Part shown: positions 24,281 to 32,567 of the stretch, piece by piece | Layout: the number at the start of each line of letters is the position of its first letter | Numbering within the stretch: position 1 is the stretch's first letter | Assembly (NCBI RefSeq): GCF_000520015.2 | Contig: NZ_CP007044.2 | Coordinates: 3,286,001 to 3,350,000 of the forward strand | From: Chania multitudinisentens RB-25 | GTDB taxonomy: Bacteria > Pseudomonadota > Gammaproteobacteria > Enterobacterales > Enterobacteriaceae | DNA: 64,000 nucleotides | Reading direction: 5' to 3' | Program-made: the position numbers and the translations under genes | Notes under the pieces: model-generated | Database searches by the model: none | Seen by the model: only the letters and a program-made list of their open reading frames with translations | What the model was told of the DNA's origin: nothing

Positions 24281-26428
24281 ATGGAAAAAATCACCACCGT
24301 CTGCCCGTACTGCGGTTCTGGCTGCAAACTGAATCTGCTGGTGGAGAATGGCAAAATAGTCAGTGCTCAACCGGCCAATGGTGTGACCAATCAGGGGGAA
24401 CTGTGCCTGAAAGGTTATTACGGCTGGGATTTCTTGCAGGATACCAAACTGCTGACCCCCCGTTTAACGTCCCCATTGATCCGCCGCCAGCGGGGCGGTG
24501 AATTTGAGAAAGTAAGCTGGGATGAAGCCATCAGCTATATCAGCGCAAAGTTGTCTGCCATCAAGCAGCAGCATGGCGCTGATGCGATCATGATGACCGG
24601 TTCTTCGCGCGGCCCAGGCAATGAAGCCAACTATGTGATGCAGAAGTTTGCCCGTGCGGTGATCGGCACTAATAATATCGACTGTTGCGCCCGTTTGTGC
24701 CATGGCCCATCGGTGGCGGGCCTGCAACAGACGCTGGGCAACGGGGCCATGAGCAACTCGATTAATGAGTTGGAAAATACCCAATGCCTGCTGATTTTTG
24801 GCTATAACGCGGCGGATTCGCACCCGATTGTGGCGCGGCGCATCCTGAAGGCGAAAGCCAAAGGTGCCAAAGTGATCGTTTGCGATCCGCGTTACATTGA
24901 AACCGCGCGCATCGCCGATCAGTGGTTGCCGTTGAAGAACGGCAGCAATATGGCGCTGGTGAATGCGTTTATTCATGTTCTGATCGAAGAAGGCTTATAC
25001 AACAAGAGCTATGTCGAATCCTATACCGAAGGTTTCGATCAACTGCGCCAGACGGTGGCAAAATACACGCCAGAATATGTGGCTAACATCACCGGTTTGA
25101 CGGCGCAGCAAATCCGCGAAGCCATTCGTACCTATGCTGCCGCGCCAACGGCCACCATTCTTTGGGGCATGGGCGTTACCCAGTGGGGGCAGGCGGTGGA
25201 TGTGGTCAAAGGGCTATCTTCACTGGCGTTGCTGACCGGCAATTTAGGGCGGCCCAACGTGGGGGTTGGCCCGGTACGTGGGCAGAATAATGTGCAGGGT
25301 GCCTGCGACATGGGCGTGCTGCCCAATACCTTCCCCGGCTATGAGAAAGTGGGGGATGCGGTGGCCAGCGCTAAATTTGCCAAAGCCTGGGGGGTTGAGC
25401 GCCTGCCGATGGAAATTGGTTACTCCATCACCGATGTGCCGCACAAAGTGGCTGAAGGAAAACTGAAAGCCTATTACGTCTTTGGCGAAGATCCGATCCA
25501 AACCGAACCGGATTTGGCGGCGATGCGCACAGCCTTTGAACAGTTGGAACTGGTGATCGTGCAGGATATCTTCATGACCAAAACGGCTTACCTGGCGGAT
25601 GTGATCCTGCCCGCCACGTCCTGGGGGGAACATGAAGGCGTCTATACCTGTGCCGATCGCGGTTTTCAGCGTTTCGGCAAGGCGATTGAACCGGCAGGAG
25701 ACGTGAAGCCTGATTGGGAGATCATCAGCCTGCTGGCCAGCGCGATGGATTATCCAATGTCGTATCAAAACACGCGTGAGATCTGGGACGAATTACGCCA
25801 ACTGTGCCCGAATTTCTATGGCGCCACCTACGATAAAATGGAAGGGCTCGGTTATGTGGCTTGGCCGTGCCCCAGTGAAGATCACCCCGGCACGCCTTAT
25901 CTGTATGAAGGTAATAAATTCAGTACGCCGAATGGCAAAGGTTACTTGTGCAGCGCCGAATGGCAGCCACCGCATGAAAAAACGGATCAGGCCTATCCGC
26001 TGGCGCTGTGTACGGTGCGAGAGGTAGGCCACTACAGCTGCCGTTCAATGACCGGTAACTGTTCGGCGTTGCAGACGCTGGCAGATGAACCGGGGTATGT
26101 GCAGATCCATCCTCATGATGCCAGTGAATGGGGGATTGACGATCAGGCGCTGATTTGGGTTGTCTCGCGTCGTGGCAAGGTGATGGCACGCGCCGCGCTG
26201 ACTGAGCGGGCCAATGCTGGTGCGGTCTATATGACCTATCAGTGGTGGATTGGCGCCTGCAATGAGCTGACGCTGGATCATGTTGATCCGGTATCCAAAA
26301 CGCCGGAGTTCAAACATTGTGCGGTGCGGGTTGATGCTATTGCCGATCAGGCTTGGGCAGAGACGGAAGTGCAACAGCGCTACAGCGCACTGAAAAAACA
26401 ACTGCTGGAGGCGGCGCCGAGCGCCTGA
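24281..26428 (+). CDS. Formate dehydrogenase H-like molybdoenzyme, cysteine form
   Basis: 715 residues, exactly the length of E. coli FdhF. The 4Fe-4S ligands Cys8, 11, 15 and 42 are present. At residue 140, where E. coli FdhF has selenocysteine (UGA), this gene has TGC at 24698-24700 (CCARLCHGPSVAG), so it is a Cys-dependent homologue; His141 next to it is conserved. MGD-binding pieces GSNMALVNAF, VGPVRGQNNVQGACDMG and VREVGHYSCRSMTGNC all match. It should oxidise formate and reduce HydN/AegA-type partners encoded just upstream. No hydrogenase genes are nearby, so a role in formate hydrogenlyase is not indicated. Confidence 0.9.
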   Translation: MEKITTVCPYCGSGCKLNLLVENGKIVSAQPANGVTNQGELCLKGYYGWDFLQDTKLLTPRLTSPLIRRQRGGEFEKVSWDEAISYISAKLSAIKQQHGADAIMMTGSSRGPGNEANYVMQKFARAVIGTNNIDCCARLCHGPSVAGLQQTLGNGAMSNSINELENTQCLLIFGYNAADSHPIVARRILKAKAKGAKVIVCDPRYIETARIADQWLPLKNGSNMALVNAFIHVLIEEGLYNKSYVESYTEGFDQLRQTVAKYTPEYVANITGLTAQQIREAIRTYAAAPTATILWGMGVTQWGQAVDVVKGLSSLALLTGNLGRPNVGVGPVRGQNNVQGACDMGVLPNTFPGYEKVGDAVASAKFAKAWGVERLPMEIGYSITDVPHKVAEGKLKAYYVFGEDPIQTEPDLAAMRTAFEQLELVIVQDIFMTKTAYLADVILPATSWGEHEGVYTCADRGFQRFGKAIEPAGDVKPDWEIISLLASAMDYPMSYQNTREIWDELRQLCPNFYGATYDKMEGLGYVAWPCPSEDHPGTPYLYEGNKFSTPNGKGYLCSAEWQPPHEKTDQAYPLALCTVREVGHYSCRSMTGNCSALQTLADEPGYVQIHPHDASEWGIDDQALIWVVSRRGKVMARAALTERANAGAVYMTYQWWIGACNELTLDHVDPVSKTPEFKHCAVRVDAIADQAWAETEVQQRYSALKKQLLEAAPSA

Positions 26429-26441
26429 TTTTTGGTAGGGA

Positions 26442-26468
26442 CACCACGCCTGCTCGCTGGGCGTGGTG
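26442..26468. terminator. GC-rich hairpin after the formate dehydrogenase gene
   Basis: CACCACGCC and GGCGTGGTG form a 9-bp perfect stem, extended by GGACA/TGTCC-type bases further out. No T tract, so termination strength is unclear. Confidence 0.5.
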
Positions 26469-26469
26469 G

Positions 26470-26535
26470 TTAGTGTCCTGAACGGTGGAATCCAGCCAGA
26501 TAGTCGATAAAGAAACGCATATTGCCCGCATTTTT
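26470..26535 (-). pseudogene. Possible 3' remnant of a LysR-type regulator gene
   Basis: On the minus strand a short frame reads NMRFFIDYLAGFHRSGH then stop, like the C-terminal end of many LysR regulators (R-x-F-I-D-Y-L). Upstream codons are only loosely similar. Probably a relic; too short to be certain. Confidence 0.3.
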
Positions 26536-26715
26536 GTTTCCAAAATCATAAATATTCAGCATTAACTGCATTTTATAAATCGGCCTGAAGTAATGGCGTT
26601 GATTTATCAATTGAGGCGATCAGAAAACCCCATAATATATATGGAATAGACAGTATTCAGTCAGTATCACATGGTACTATATCCATGCATTTTATATGGA
26701 TATGGAGCGTTTACT

Positions 26716-28632
26716 ATGATGATTCGTCTGGTAGTTCCCCTTTCATTTGTTAGCCTGTCGATCACGGCGGCACTAGCCTCTGATGTTATGCTCAATACGC
26801 CGCAGTTTAGCGGTATCGATAATTTCCGCGATGTGGCGGGTACTCAAACTGCCTACAACACCAGTCATAATGGGATTATGCGTTCAGGCGTGTTTTATCG
26901 TTCTAATGCGTTAACCCCTTCGGCCAGCGATTTACCGGTTTTTAATACGCTAGGGATTGAAAAAGTTTTTGATTTACGCACAGAAGATGAAATTGCGGGT
27001 ACGCCAGATACTTTACCCACCGGAGCCCGCTATCAACATATCGATATTCTCGGCAATATTGCTTCTGGCAGCAATATTGGCAGTGTTTCACCCACAACGG
27101 CGGATGAATCTATTGCCATGATGCAAAGAGTGAATGCTGAGTTTGTTAATAACGCAGTGATGCGCGGTCAATTTGGTTTATTGTTCAATGAACTGGCCGC
27201 AACGGAAGATGCTGCTTTATTCCACTGTACGGCAGGCAAAGATCGCACTGGTTGGACGGCGGCACTGTTGCAAAGTATTGCGGGCGTGGATAGCCAAACC
27301 ATTATGGAAGATTATCTGGCGACTAACGACTATAGCCAAATGCGCGTTGAAGCCACCTTGGCTCAAATGCCAGCCGATATGGCCGCGATTTATAAACCGT
27401 TACTCACCGTTGAAGCCAGTTATCTGCAAACCGGTCTGGATACGGTGCAGGCTCAATATGGTGATATAGATAATTATTTAAAAAATGGCCTGGGTTTGTC
27501 ACAAGAAACCATTTATGTCCTGCGTGGCAAGATGGTGGCCTATACAACGCTTCCTGGGCAGGAATCTAGCCAGGGCAACGCTGCCGCAGGGGCACAACTC
27601 CTGAATGAATTGCAAAACAGTGCTTTGTCAGGCCATTACACGTCTTACAACTATTATCTGCAATCGGCGGTCGATGCGGGAACTTTGGGGGGCGTTGAAT
27701 CACGGGTAGGGGGCCAAGTGCATGCCGATTCGGGCAGTTATTTGCTGCGGCAGCCGAGTACCCTTGATTCCGCCATGCAGCCTTATGTTGCGGGGCACGA
27801 ACTGGAAAACGGTCAAAATAAAGCATGGGCGCACATACTGGCAGACCATCTTGGAATGGATGGCAGCGATCGGATCGCCAGCAGTGACGAAGATACGTAT
27901 GGCATTATCTTCGGGGTAACCCAGCGGATGAATGCCAACCTAAGTGTCTACGGCGATCTCGGGTATGCCCGTGGCAAGGTGGAGAGCGCGCAGGGGCAGG
28001 TTGATACTGATACAACGTTCCTGGGGTTTGGTGGCCGCTACGGTTTTACTGGCCTGGAGCAAGGCTTCTACACGGCACTGGGCTTTAATGCCGGTATCAT
28101 TGACTACCAAAGCCAGCGTGAAATAGGTGGGGGGCTAGGAACGGCACGGGGCGATACGCGGGGTAACCAGATAGGCGCCAAGGCGGCTCTTGGCTATGTG
28201 TACAGGTTGCCAAGTATGACATTGGAGCCTTCTGTGGGCATGAGGGTGTCACATCTGCGCCTTAACAGTTTTCAGGAAAATGGCAGTGAAATGGCGCTTA
28301 AGATGGATAGCGTTGATGAAACTGTGACCAGTGCTACGGCCAATCTCACGATGAGCGTTGGGCCTTTCCAATCTGGGGCATGGTCGGTTGTTCCGATGGT
28401 AAACCTTGGTTATGAACATTTCCTCAGTTCCCCTTCTTTCAGCAGCCAAGGGCAGCTTGAAGGATACTCGATTGTACAGGATGCCGCCTTCTCCAGCCGT
28501 AATCAGGTTAAAGGCGGAGTAAATCTGGCCGCTAGTCGTGGGCCATTAACCCTAATGGCCGGAGGCAATGTTGCAGGAGGAAAAGATAATCATGGGTATA
28601 GCGGTAACCTGACCATCAGTTATGCATTTTAA
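26716..28632 (+). CDS. Autotransporter with tyrosine-phosphatase passenger
   Basis: 638 residues; ATG at 26716 has GGAG eight bases upstream. Signal peptide to about residue 22 (TAALAS). Residues ~30-290 are a PTP family 3 (Y_phosphatase3) domain: FRDVAG, FYRSNAL, FDLRTEDEI and the P-loop HCTAGKDRTG with His170, Cys171 and Arg177. A linker of ~80 residues leads to an autotransporter beta-barrel (~370-638) that ends with alternating residues and a terminal Phe (NLTISYAF). The phosphatase should therefore be shown on or released from the cell surface. Related PTP domains in Listeria (LipA) act on phosphotyrosine and phosphoinositides. A stand-alone transcription unit bounded by hairpins; substrate unknown. 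Confidence 0.88.
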   Translation: MMIRLVVPLSFVSLSITAALASDVMLNTPQFSGIDNFRDVAGTQTAYNTSHNGIMRSGVFYRSNALTPSASDLPVFNTLGIEKVFDLRTEDEIAGTPDTLPTGARYQHIDILGNIASGSNIGSVSPTTADESIAMMQRVNAEFVNNAVMRGQFGLLFNELAATEDAALFHCTAGKDRTGWTAALLQSIAGVDSQTIMEDYLATNDYSQMRVEATLAQMPADMAAIYKPLLTVEASYLQTGLDTVQAQYGDIDNYLKNGLGLSQETIYVLRGKMVAYTTLPGQESSQGNAAAGAQLLNELQNSALSGHYTSYNYYLQSAVDAGTLGGVESRVGGQVHADSGSYLLRQPSTLDSAMQPYVAGHELENGQNKAWAHILADHLGMDGSDRIASSDEDTYGIIFGVTQRMNANLSVYGDLGYARGKVESAQGQVDTDTTFLGFGGRYGFTGLEQGFYTALGFNAGIIDYQSQREIGGGLGTARGDTRGNQIGAKAALGYVYRLPSMTLEPSVGMRVSHLRLNSFQENGSEMALKMDSVDETVTSATANLTMSVGPFQSGAWSVVPMVNLGYEHFLSSPSFSSQGQLEGYSIVQDAAFSSRNQVKGGVNLAASRGPLTLMAGGNVAGGKDNHGYSGNLTISYAF

Positions 28633-28669
28633 CTGCGTTAGGTATTGAACGTTGCATTGATCGCTAGTT

Positions 28670-28697
28670 GCTGACGGTAGCCTTATGTACCGTCAGC
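28670..28697. terminator. Hairpin between convergent genes
   Basis: GCTGACGGTA and TACCGTCAGC form a perfect 10-bp stem with an 8-base loop, between the autotransporter and the GNAT gene. Confidence 0.55.
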
Positions 28698-28730
28698 TCA
28701 GACGGAGATATTTTTACTGCACCAAGGGGG

Positions 28731-29234
28731 TTACCCCGTTGGCGACCTGTCATTGTGATGGTTTTTTCCGCACTGGCTGCTTGCCGCTTTTTCAAGAAAA
28801 ATGATAGAAATCCTATCAGATAACGGGCTGCTATGAGAAATACAGTATCCGTTGCGTTGGTATAAGCGAATATTTGCGCTGCTTAAACTCCCGGTAAAAA
28901 GCTGATAATAAGATACTGATGGAAAATGCGTTTCGATCGCAGCAAGCAGCGCAGAACCTATTCCTCGCCCTTGATATTCCGGTTGAACAATTAATTTACC
29001 GATCAGGCAGCGGTTATTATCAGCTTTTGCTCTAACTGAGCCTACAATGGCTCCATCAATCACCGCCTTAAGAATTACATGATCAGAAAACTCTGTAATT
29101 AAAGAACTCATTGACTGTGTTAATGGGGGAATATTCCAATCCTGATAAAGCCTGGCTTCGGACTGATACGCCAACTTTTGCAGGGCAAGGATGTGCTCTG
29201 CATCAGTAACAACTGCACTATCAATGGTATACAT
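28731..29234 (-). CDS. GNAT-family N-acetyltransferase
   Basis: 167 residues with one acetyltransferase domain. The acetyl-CoA loop is seen at ~90-98 (VQPEYQGRGIGSALLAAIE), followed by the usual strand and NIRLYQRNGY at ~120-129. AGGGAG precedes the ATG. Substrate unknown: the family acetylates small molecules, peptides or proteins. The C-terminal ~15 residues (SQCGKNHHNDRSPTG) are unstructured and may be an extension past the normal end. A single gene, divergent from the GH3 operon. Confidence 0.8.
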   Translation of the reverse strand: MYTIDSAVVTDAEHILALQKLAYQSEARLYQDWNIPPLTQSMSSLITEFSDHVILKAVIDGAIVGSVRAKADNNRCLIGKLIVQPEYQGRGIGSALLAAIETHFPSVSYYQLFTGSLSSANIRLYQRNGYCISHSSPLSDRISIIFLEKAASSQCGKNHHNDRSPTG

Positions 29235-29508
29235 GCGCGAATCACTCCCTGTACAAGCAAAAAATACCCCTTAGATTCTTACAGGAAAACCTGCCTGAGA
29301 GGAAGCAGTAAACACAAGATATGTTGCTCCTTTAATAACCCTCCCTATGCACCTCGTCATTATCCTAAATTCCCAAATTTTGAAGAGGATTTCTGCAATC
29401 GGTGATAAGGAGTGTGACCGATGACAAGAATATTAAATTCTTTTTTGTTATCTTTTGTGGAATTTATTATTTTCCAATTTCATTTTGGGATGATGACAAG
29501 GAAATACA

Positions 29509-31395
29509 ATGAAAAAAATAGGATTAACGGCCATTGCAGCCTGTATGGCCGGGTTATCAGTGAGCTGTGCCTACGCACAGTTAACTGCCAGCCAGCAAGA
29601 ACACTTGTGGAGAGCACCAAAGGAAAATGCCGAACAACTCGTTTCGCAAATGAGTACCAGAGAAAAGATTGGTCAGATCTTGATGCTGGATGTGCGTAAC
29701 TGGGGTAAAAATGCGGCAGGAGAACCTGAGAACGTGACGGTGTTGCCCGCAGAGCTTGCTAAAGTGATCGCTGATTATCGTTTAGGCTCAGTGATTCTTT
29801 TCCGTGAAAACTTTATTAACACGCCACAGAGTTATCAACTGATACAAGATCTCCAGAAAGCCAGTTATCAACTGCCTTTGCTGATCAGCACCGATCAGGA
29901 AGGGGGCTATGTGACGCGCCTGCGTGAGGGAACAGAAATGCCGGGTAATATGGCCCTGGCTGCAACACGCAATGAAAGCATGGCACAGCGGGTTGGCGAA
30001 GTGCATGGCGCGGAACTCAACGCCTTGGGTGTACATATCAACTTTGCTCCGGTGGTTGATATTAACACCAATCAAAATAACCCCGTTATCGGTGTTCGTT
30101 CGTTCAGTAGCAATATTGCATTAGTCAACAGCATGTCGACAGCCTACATCAAAGGGTTGCACCAACACTCTGTACTGGCGACGGCAAAACATTTCCCTGG
30201 CCATGGCAACGTGGCAACGGATTCGCACTTCGGCTTGCCGCAGGTGTCTTATTCTGAAAGTGAATGGCGGCAATCGGATCTATTACCTTTCAAAAACGTC
30301 GTAGCGCAAGGTATTGATGCAGTGCTCACCGCGCATATTATTGTACCGGCATTGGACGACACGAAAGTCATCTCCAAAAAAGACGGTACTGAAATTGGTT
30401 TGCCGGCCACGTTATCCAAAAAAATTATCAGTGGGATATTGCGTGACGAGCTCCAGTTTAAAGGGCTGGTGTTTACCGATGCATTGGATATGGGGGCAAT
30501 TGTCGATAACTTCGGGGCGTCTGAAGCCGTTGAAATGGCCTTGATGGCAGGCAGCGATGTGCTGGTTATGCCGTTGCATATCTGGGATCAGCAGGGTATT
30601 ACCCAACTGGAAGAACTTTACCGCTATCTTGAAACGGAAAGCCAGAAAAAACCTGAACTTGCAGCACGCTTGCAGCAGGCGGCAACACAGGTGGTGCAGA
30701 CCAAACTGGCCAATAAGCTGACACCATACAGCCCACATACCTTGGATTTTGCCAAGTCGGTAGTGGCGTCACCTGAGTATAAACGCTTTGAGAAGCAGGT
30801 TGCTGAAAATGCCATCACGTTGATCAAAAACGAGCGGTTATTGCCTTATCAATTAAAGGCGCAAAATAATCTGTTAGTGATCTCCGATGAGAATGCCCGC
30901 AATAAGATCGTTAGCGATGAGCTGCAAAATATTGCCAGTGAACTGAAGGGGCAGCAGATTGCCGTGAGCAGTTTAGCGTTTAAACTGGATGAAAATACTC
31001 TGCCAAATGATCTGGCAGAAAATATTCAGGCCAACGATCTGGTGATATTGATCACCTATAATCTGAAAGCTAAACAGACCGCAGCGCAGAAAGTTATCGA
31101 TCAAGCCGCAGCGTTGCATAAACCTTTAGTGGTTATTTCGTCCCGTAACCCCTACGACATTGCCTACCTGGATCATGTGAAAGCTAATCTGGCTATTTAT
31201 GGCATTACTGGTTTTGATGTGACCAATAATAACCGTAACTCCCTAGAAGCTAATATCAAGGCAGGTATCAGAACACTCTTTAAAACTAACGATAGCCACT
31301 CAGCATTGAATACACCAAGAGGTAAATTACCTGTCGATATTAGAAATCCGCAAGGTGATATTATTTACCCGTTCGGGCATGGCTTAACGTATTAA
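29509..31395 (+). CDS. Secreted GH3 beta-N-acetylhexosaminidase-like protein
   Basis: 628 residues with a signal peptide (MKKIGLTAIAACMAGLSVSC, cut near AYA-Q). GH3 N-terminal barrel at ~35-385 with STDQEGGYVTRL, KHFPGHGNVATDSHFGLP (catalytic Asp238-x-His240 dyad of the NagZ type) and nucleophile Asp324 in VFTDALDMGA. A GH3 C-terminal domain follows (~430-628), as in the long two-domain Bacillus NagZ (YbbD) and unlike the short cytoplasmic NagZ of E. coli. It should remove terminal GlcNAc from glycans in the periplasm: peptidoglycan or chitin fragments. First of three genes in one direction with an outer-membrane porin and a GHL10 lipoprotein. Confidence 0.88.
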   Translation: MKKIGLTAIAACMAGLSVSCAYAQLTASQQEHLWRAPKENAEQLVSQMSTREKIGQILMLDVRNWGKNAAGEPENVTVLPAELAKVIADYRLGSVILFRENFINTPQSYQLIQDLQKASYQLPLLISTDQEGGYVTRLREGTEMPGNMALAATRNESMAQRVGEVHGAELNALGVHINFAPVVDINTNQNNPVIGVRSFSSNIALVNSMSTAYIKGLHQHSVLATAKHFPGHGNVATDSHFGLPQVSYSESEWRQSDLLPFKNVVAQGIDAVLTAHIIVPALDDTKVISKKDGTEIGLPATLSKKIISGILRDELQFKGLVFTDALDMGAIVDNFGASEAVEMALMAGSDVLVMPLHIWDQQGITQLEELYRYLETESQKKPELAARLQQAATQVVQTKLANKLTPYSPHTLDFAKSVVASPEYKRFEKQVAENAITLIKNERLLPYQLKAQNNLLVISDENARNKIVSDELQNIASELKGQQIAVSSLAFKLDENTLPNDLAENIQANDLVILITYNLKAKQTAAQKVIDQAAALHKPLVVISSRNPYDIAYLDHVKANLAIYGITGFDVTNNNRNSLEANIKAGIRTLFKTNDSHSALNTPRGKLPVDIRNPQGDIIYPFGHGLTY

Positions 31396-31466
31396 TTTTA
31401 TTTTTTAACTAGAGAGCCTATGGATATGGGCTCAGGTTACTTTTAAAAAAATCAACAAGGTATTAT

Positions 31467-32462
31467 ATGAAAAACTATCAGTTGGCATTAGTTTCGCTGG
31501 CCCTGTTCGCTCATCCTTTTTCTGCCATGGCAAAAGTAGACGATCAGCTCGAAGCCCAGGAATTACAAGCTCTACCATGGAATATAAATACAAATACTTT
31601 TCTGGAGATAGAGGACTTTAAAGGCCACAGAGTTAATGGCGAGAGAGTCTTTGATAAAGTCAGCCCGGTGGTTCAGTTAGCACTTAATAAACCTGATTCT
31701 GACTGGAGTTACTTTATGGAATATAAAGTATCGATGCGGAATTATACCACGAGCTATGAATCCAGGCCGACCTCGTTTAACCGTAATCGTTTTCAGTTAC
31801 AGGCTAATCGTAAATTGTATAAAGGGGATGACGGCAACCTGAATCTCAGTTTCGTTTATAGAAAAGAATCGAACGATGTCAGAGCGGGGCAACCAGCCAA
31901 AAACTCCTACCATTCCTACTGGTTGATCCCAAGTGGTGGGTATAATTTTAACGAACAATTTTCTTTTGTTTTCTGGGATGCTGGGTATTACTACGATAAC
32001 ACTTTCTCTGGGCCCAACGTCAACCAATGGGAATGGGAAAGTGAGCACGGCTTCCAATACCGCTTTAACGATAATTTCAGTGCCAAGCTGATGTATTACA
32101 CCGACTGGACCTGGAACAGCAGCGGTAATAAAACCTGGGAGCAGAATCAGATTCGCGGGTACTTCCCCACCAAGATTAATGAACAATGGAATCTGCAACC
32201 TTATTTTCGTTTCTTCCTGAGTGAGAAAAACTATAACCCGCTGACGGGTGAAACCACCAACAGCGCGGATTTAGGGGGATTAAGACTCGGTTTTATTGTC
32301 AATTATAATCTGACTGCCAAGATGACGTTGTGGACGAATATGGCGTGGGAAACCACACATTGGGATAAATCCAAAAATAATCAGGTAGTGAACATTACCT
32401 CTGGAGACAACAACCGGCAGGATTTCCGTTTGTATTCTGCGGGCGTTAAATATTCCTGGTAA
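31467..32462 (+). CDS. Outer-membrane beta-barrel porin (KdgM/OmpG-like)
   Basis: 331 residues with a signal peptide ending SAMA (~1-22). The mature chain is a run of amphipathic beta strands rich in aromatic residues (YFMEYKVSMRNYTTSY, FSFVFWDAGYYYDN) and ends VKYSW, a usual C-terminal signal for barrel assembly. It resembles oligogalacturonate/oligosaccharide porins of the KdgM/OmpG type by layout, though I cannot name an exact family. 71 bases after the GH3 gene and 105 before the GHL10 gene: likely lets glycan fragments cross the outer membrane. An AAGG site precedes the ATG. Confidence 0.78.
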   Translation: MKNYQLALVSLALFAHPFSAMAKVDDQLEAQELQALPWNINTNTFLEIEDFKGHRVNGERVFDKVSPVVQLALNKPDSDWSYFMEYKVSMRNYTTSYESRPTSFNRNRFQLQANRKLYKGDDGNLNLSFVYRKESNDVRAGQPAKNSYHSYWLIPSGGYNFNEQFSFVFWDAGYYYDNTFSGPNVNQWEWESEHGFQYRFNDNFSAKLMYYTDWTWNSSGNKTWEQNQIRGYFPTKINEQWNLQPYFRFFLSEKNYNPLTGETTNSADLGGLRLGFIVNYNLTAKMTLWTNMAWETTHWDKSKNNQVVNITSGDNNRQDFRLYSAGVKYSW

Positions 32463-32567
32463 TGCTTTGGTTGAATGCTGGAGTGGTAAAGTCCACTTCA
32501 GCATTTGTTTGGCAGGAGCGGGAACCCTGTCACTGTTTATCTCATCGACTCGGTAAGGATTCTGTAC

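Noticed and set aside
24698..24700. Selenocysteine codon in the fdhF-like gene
   Set aside because: The codon is TGC, not TGA, so no recoding or SECIS element is expected.
29178..29499. Overlapping small plus-strand frames before the GH3 gene
   Set aside because: No conserved features and partly antisense to the GNAT gene; probably the GH3 promoter region.
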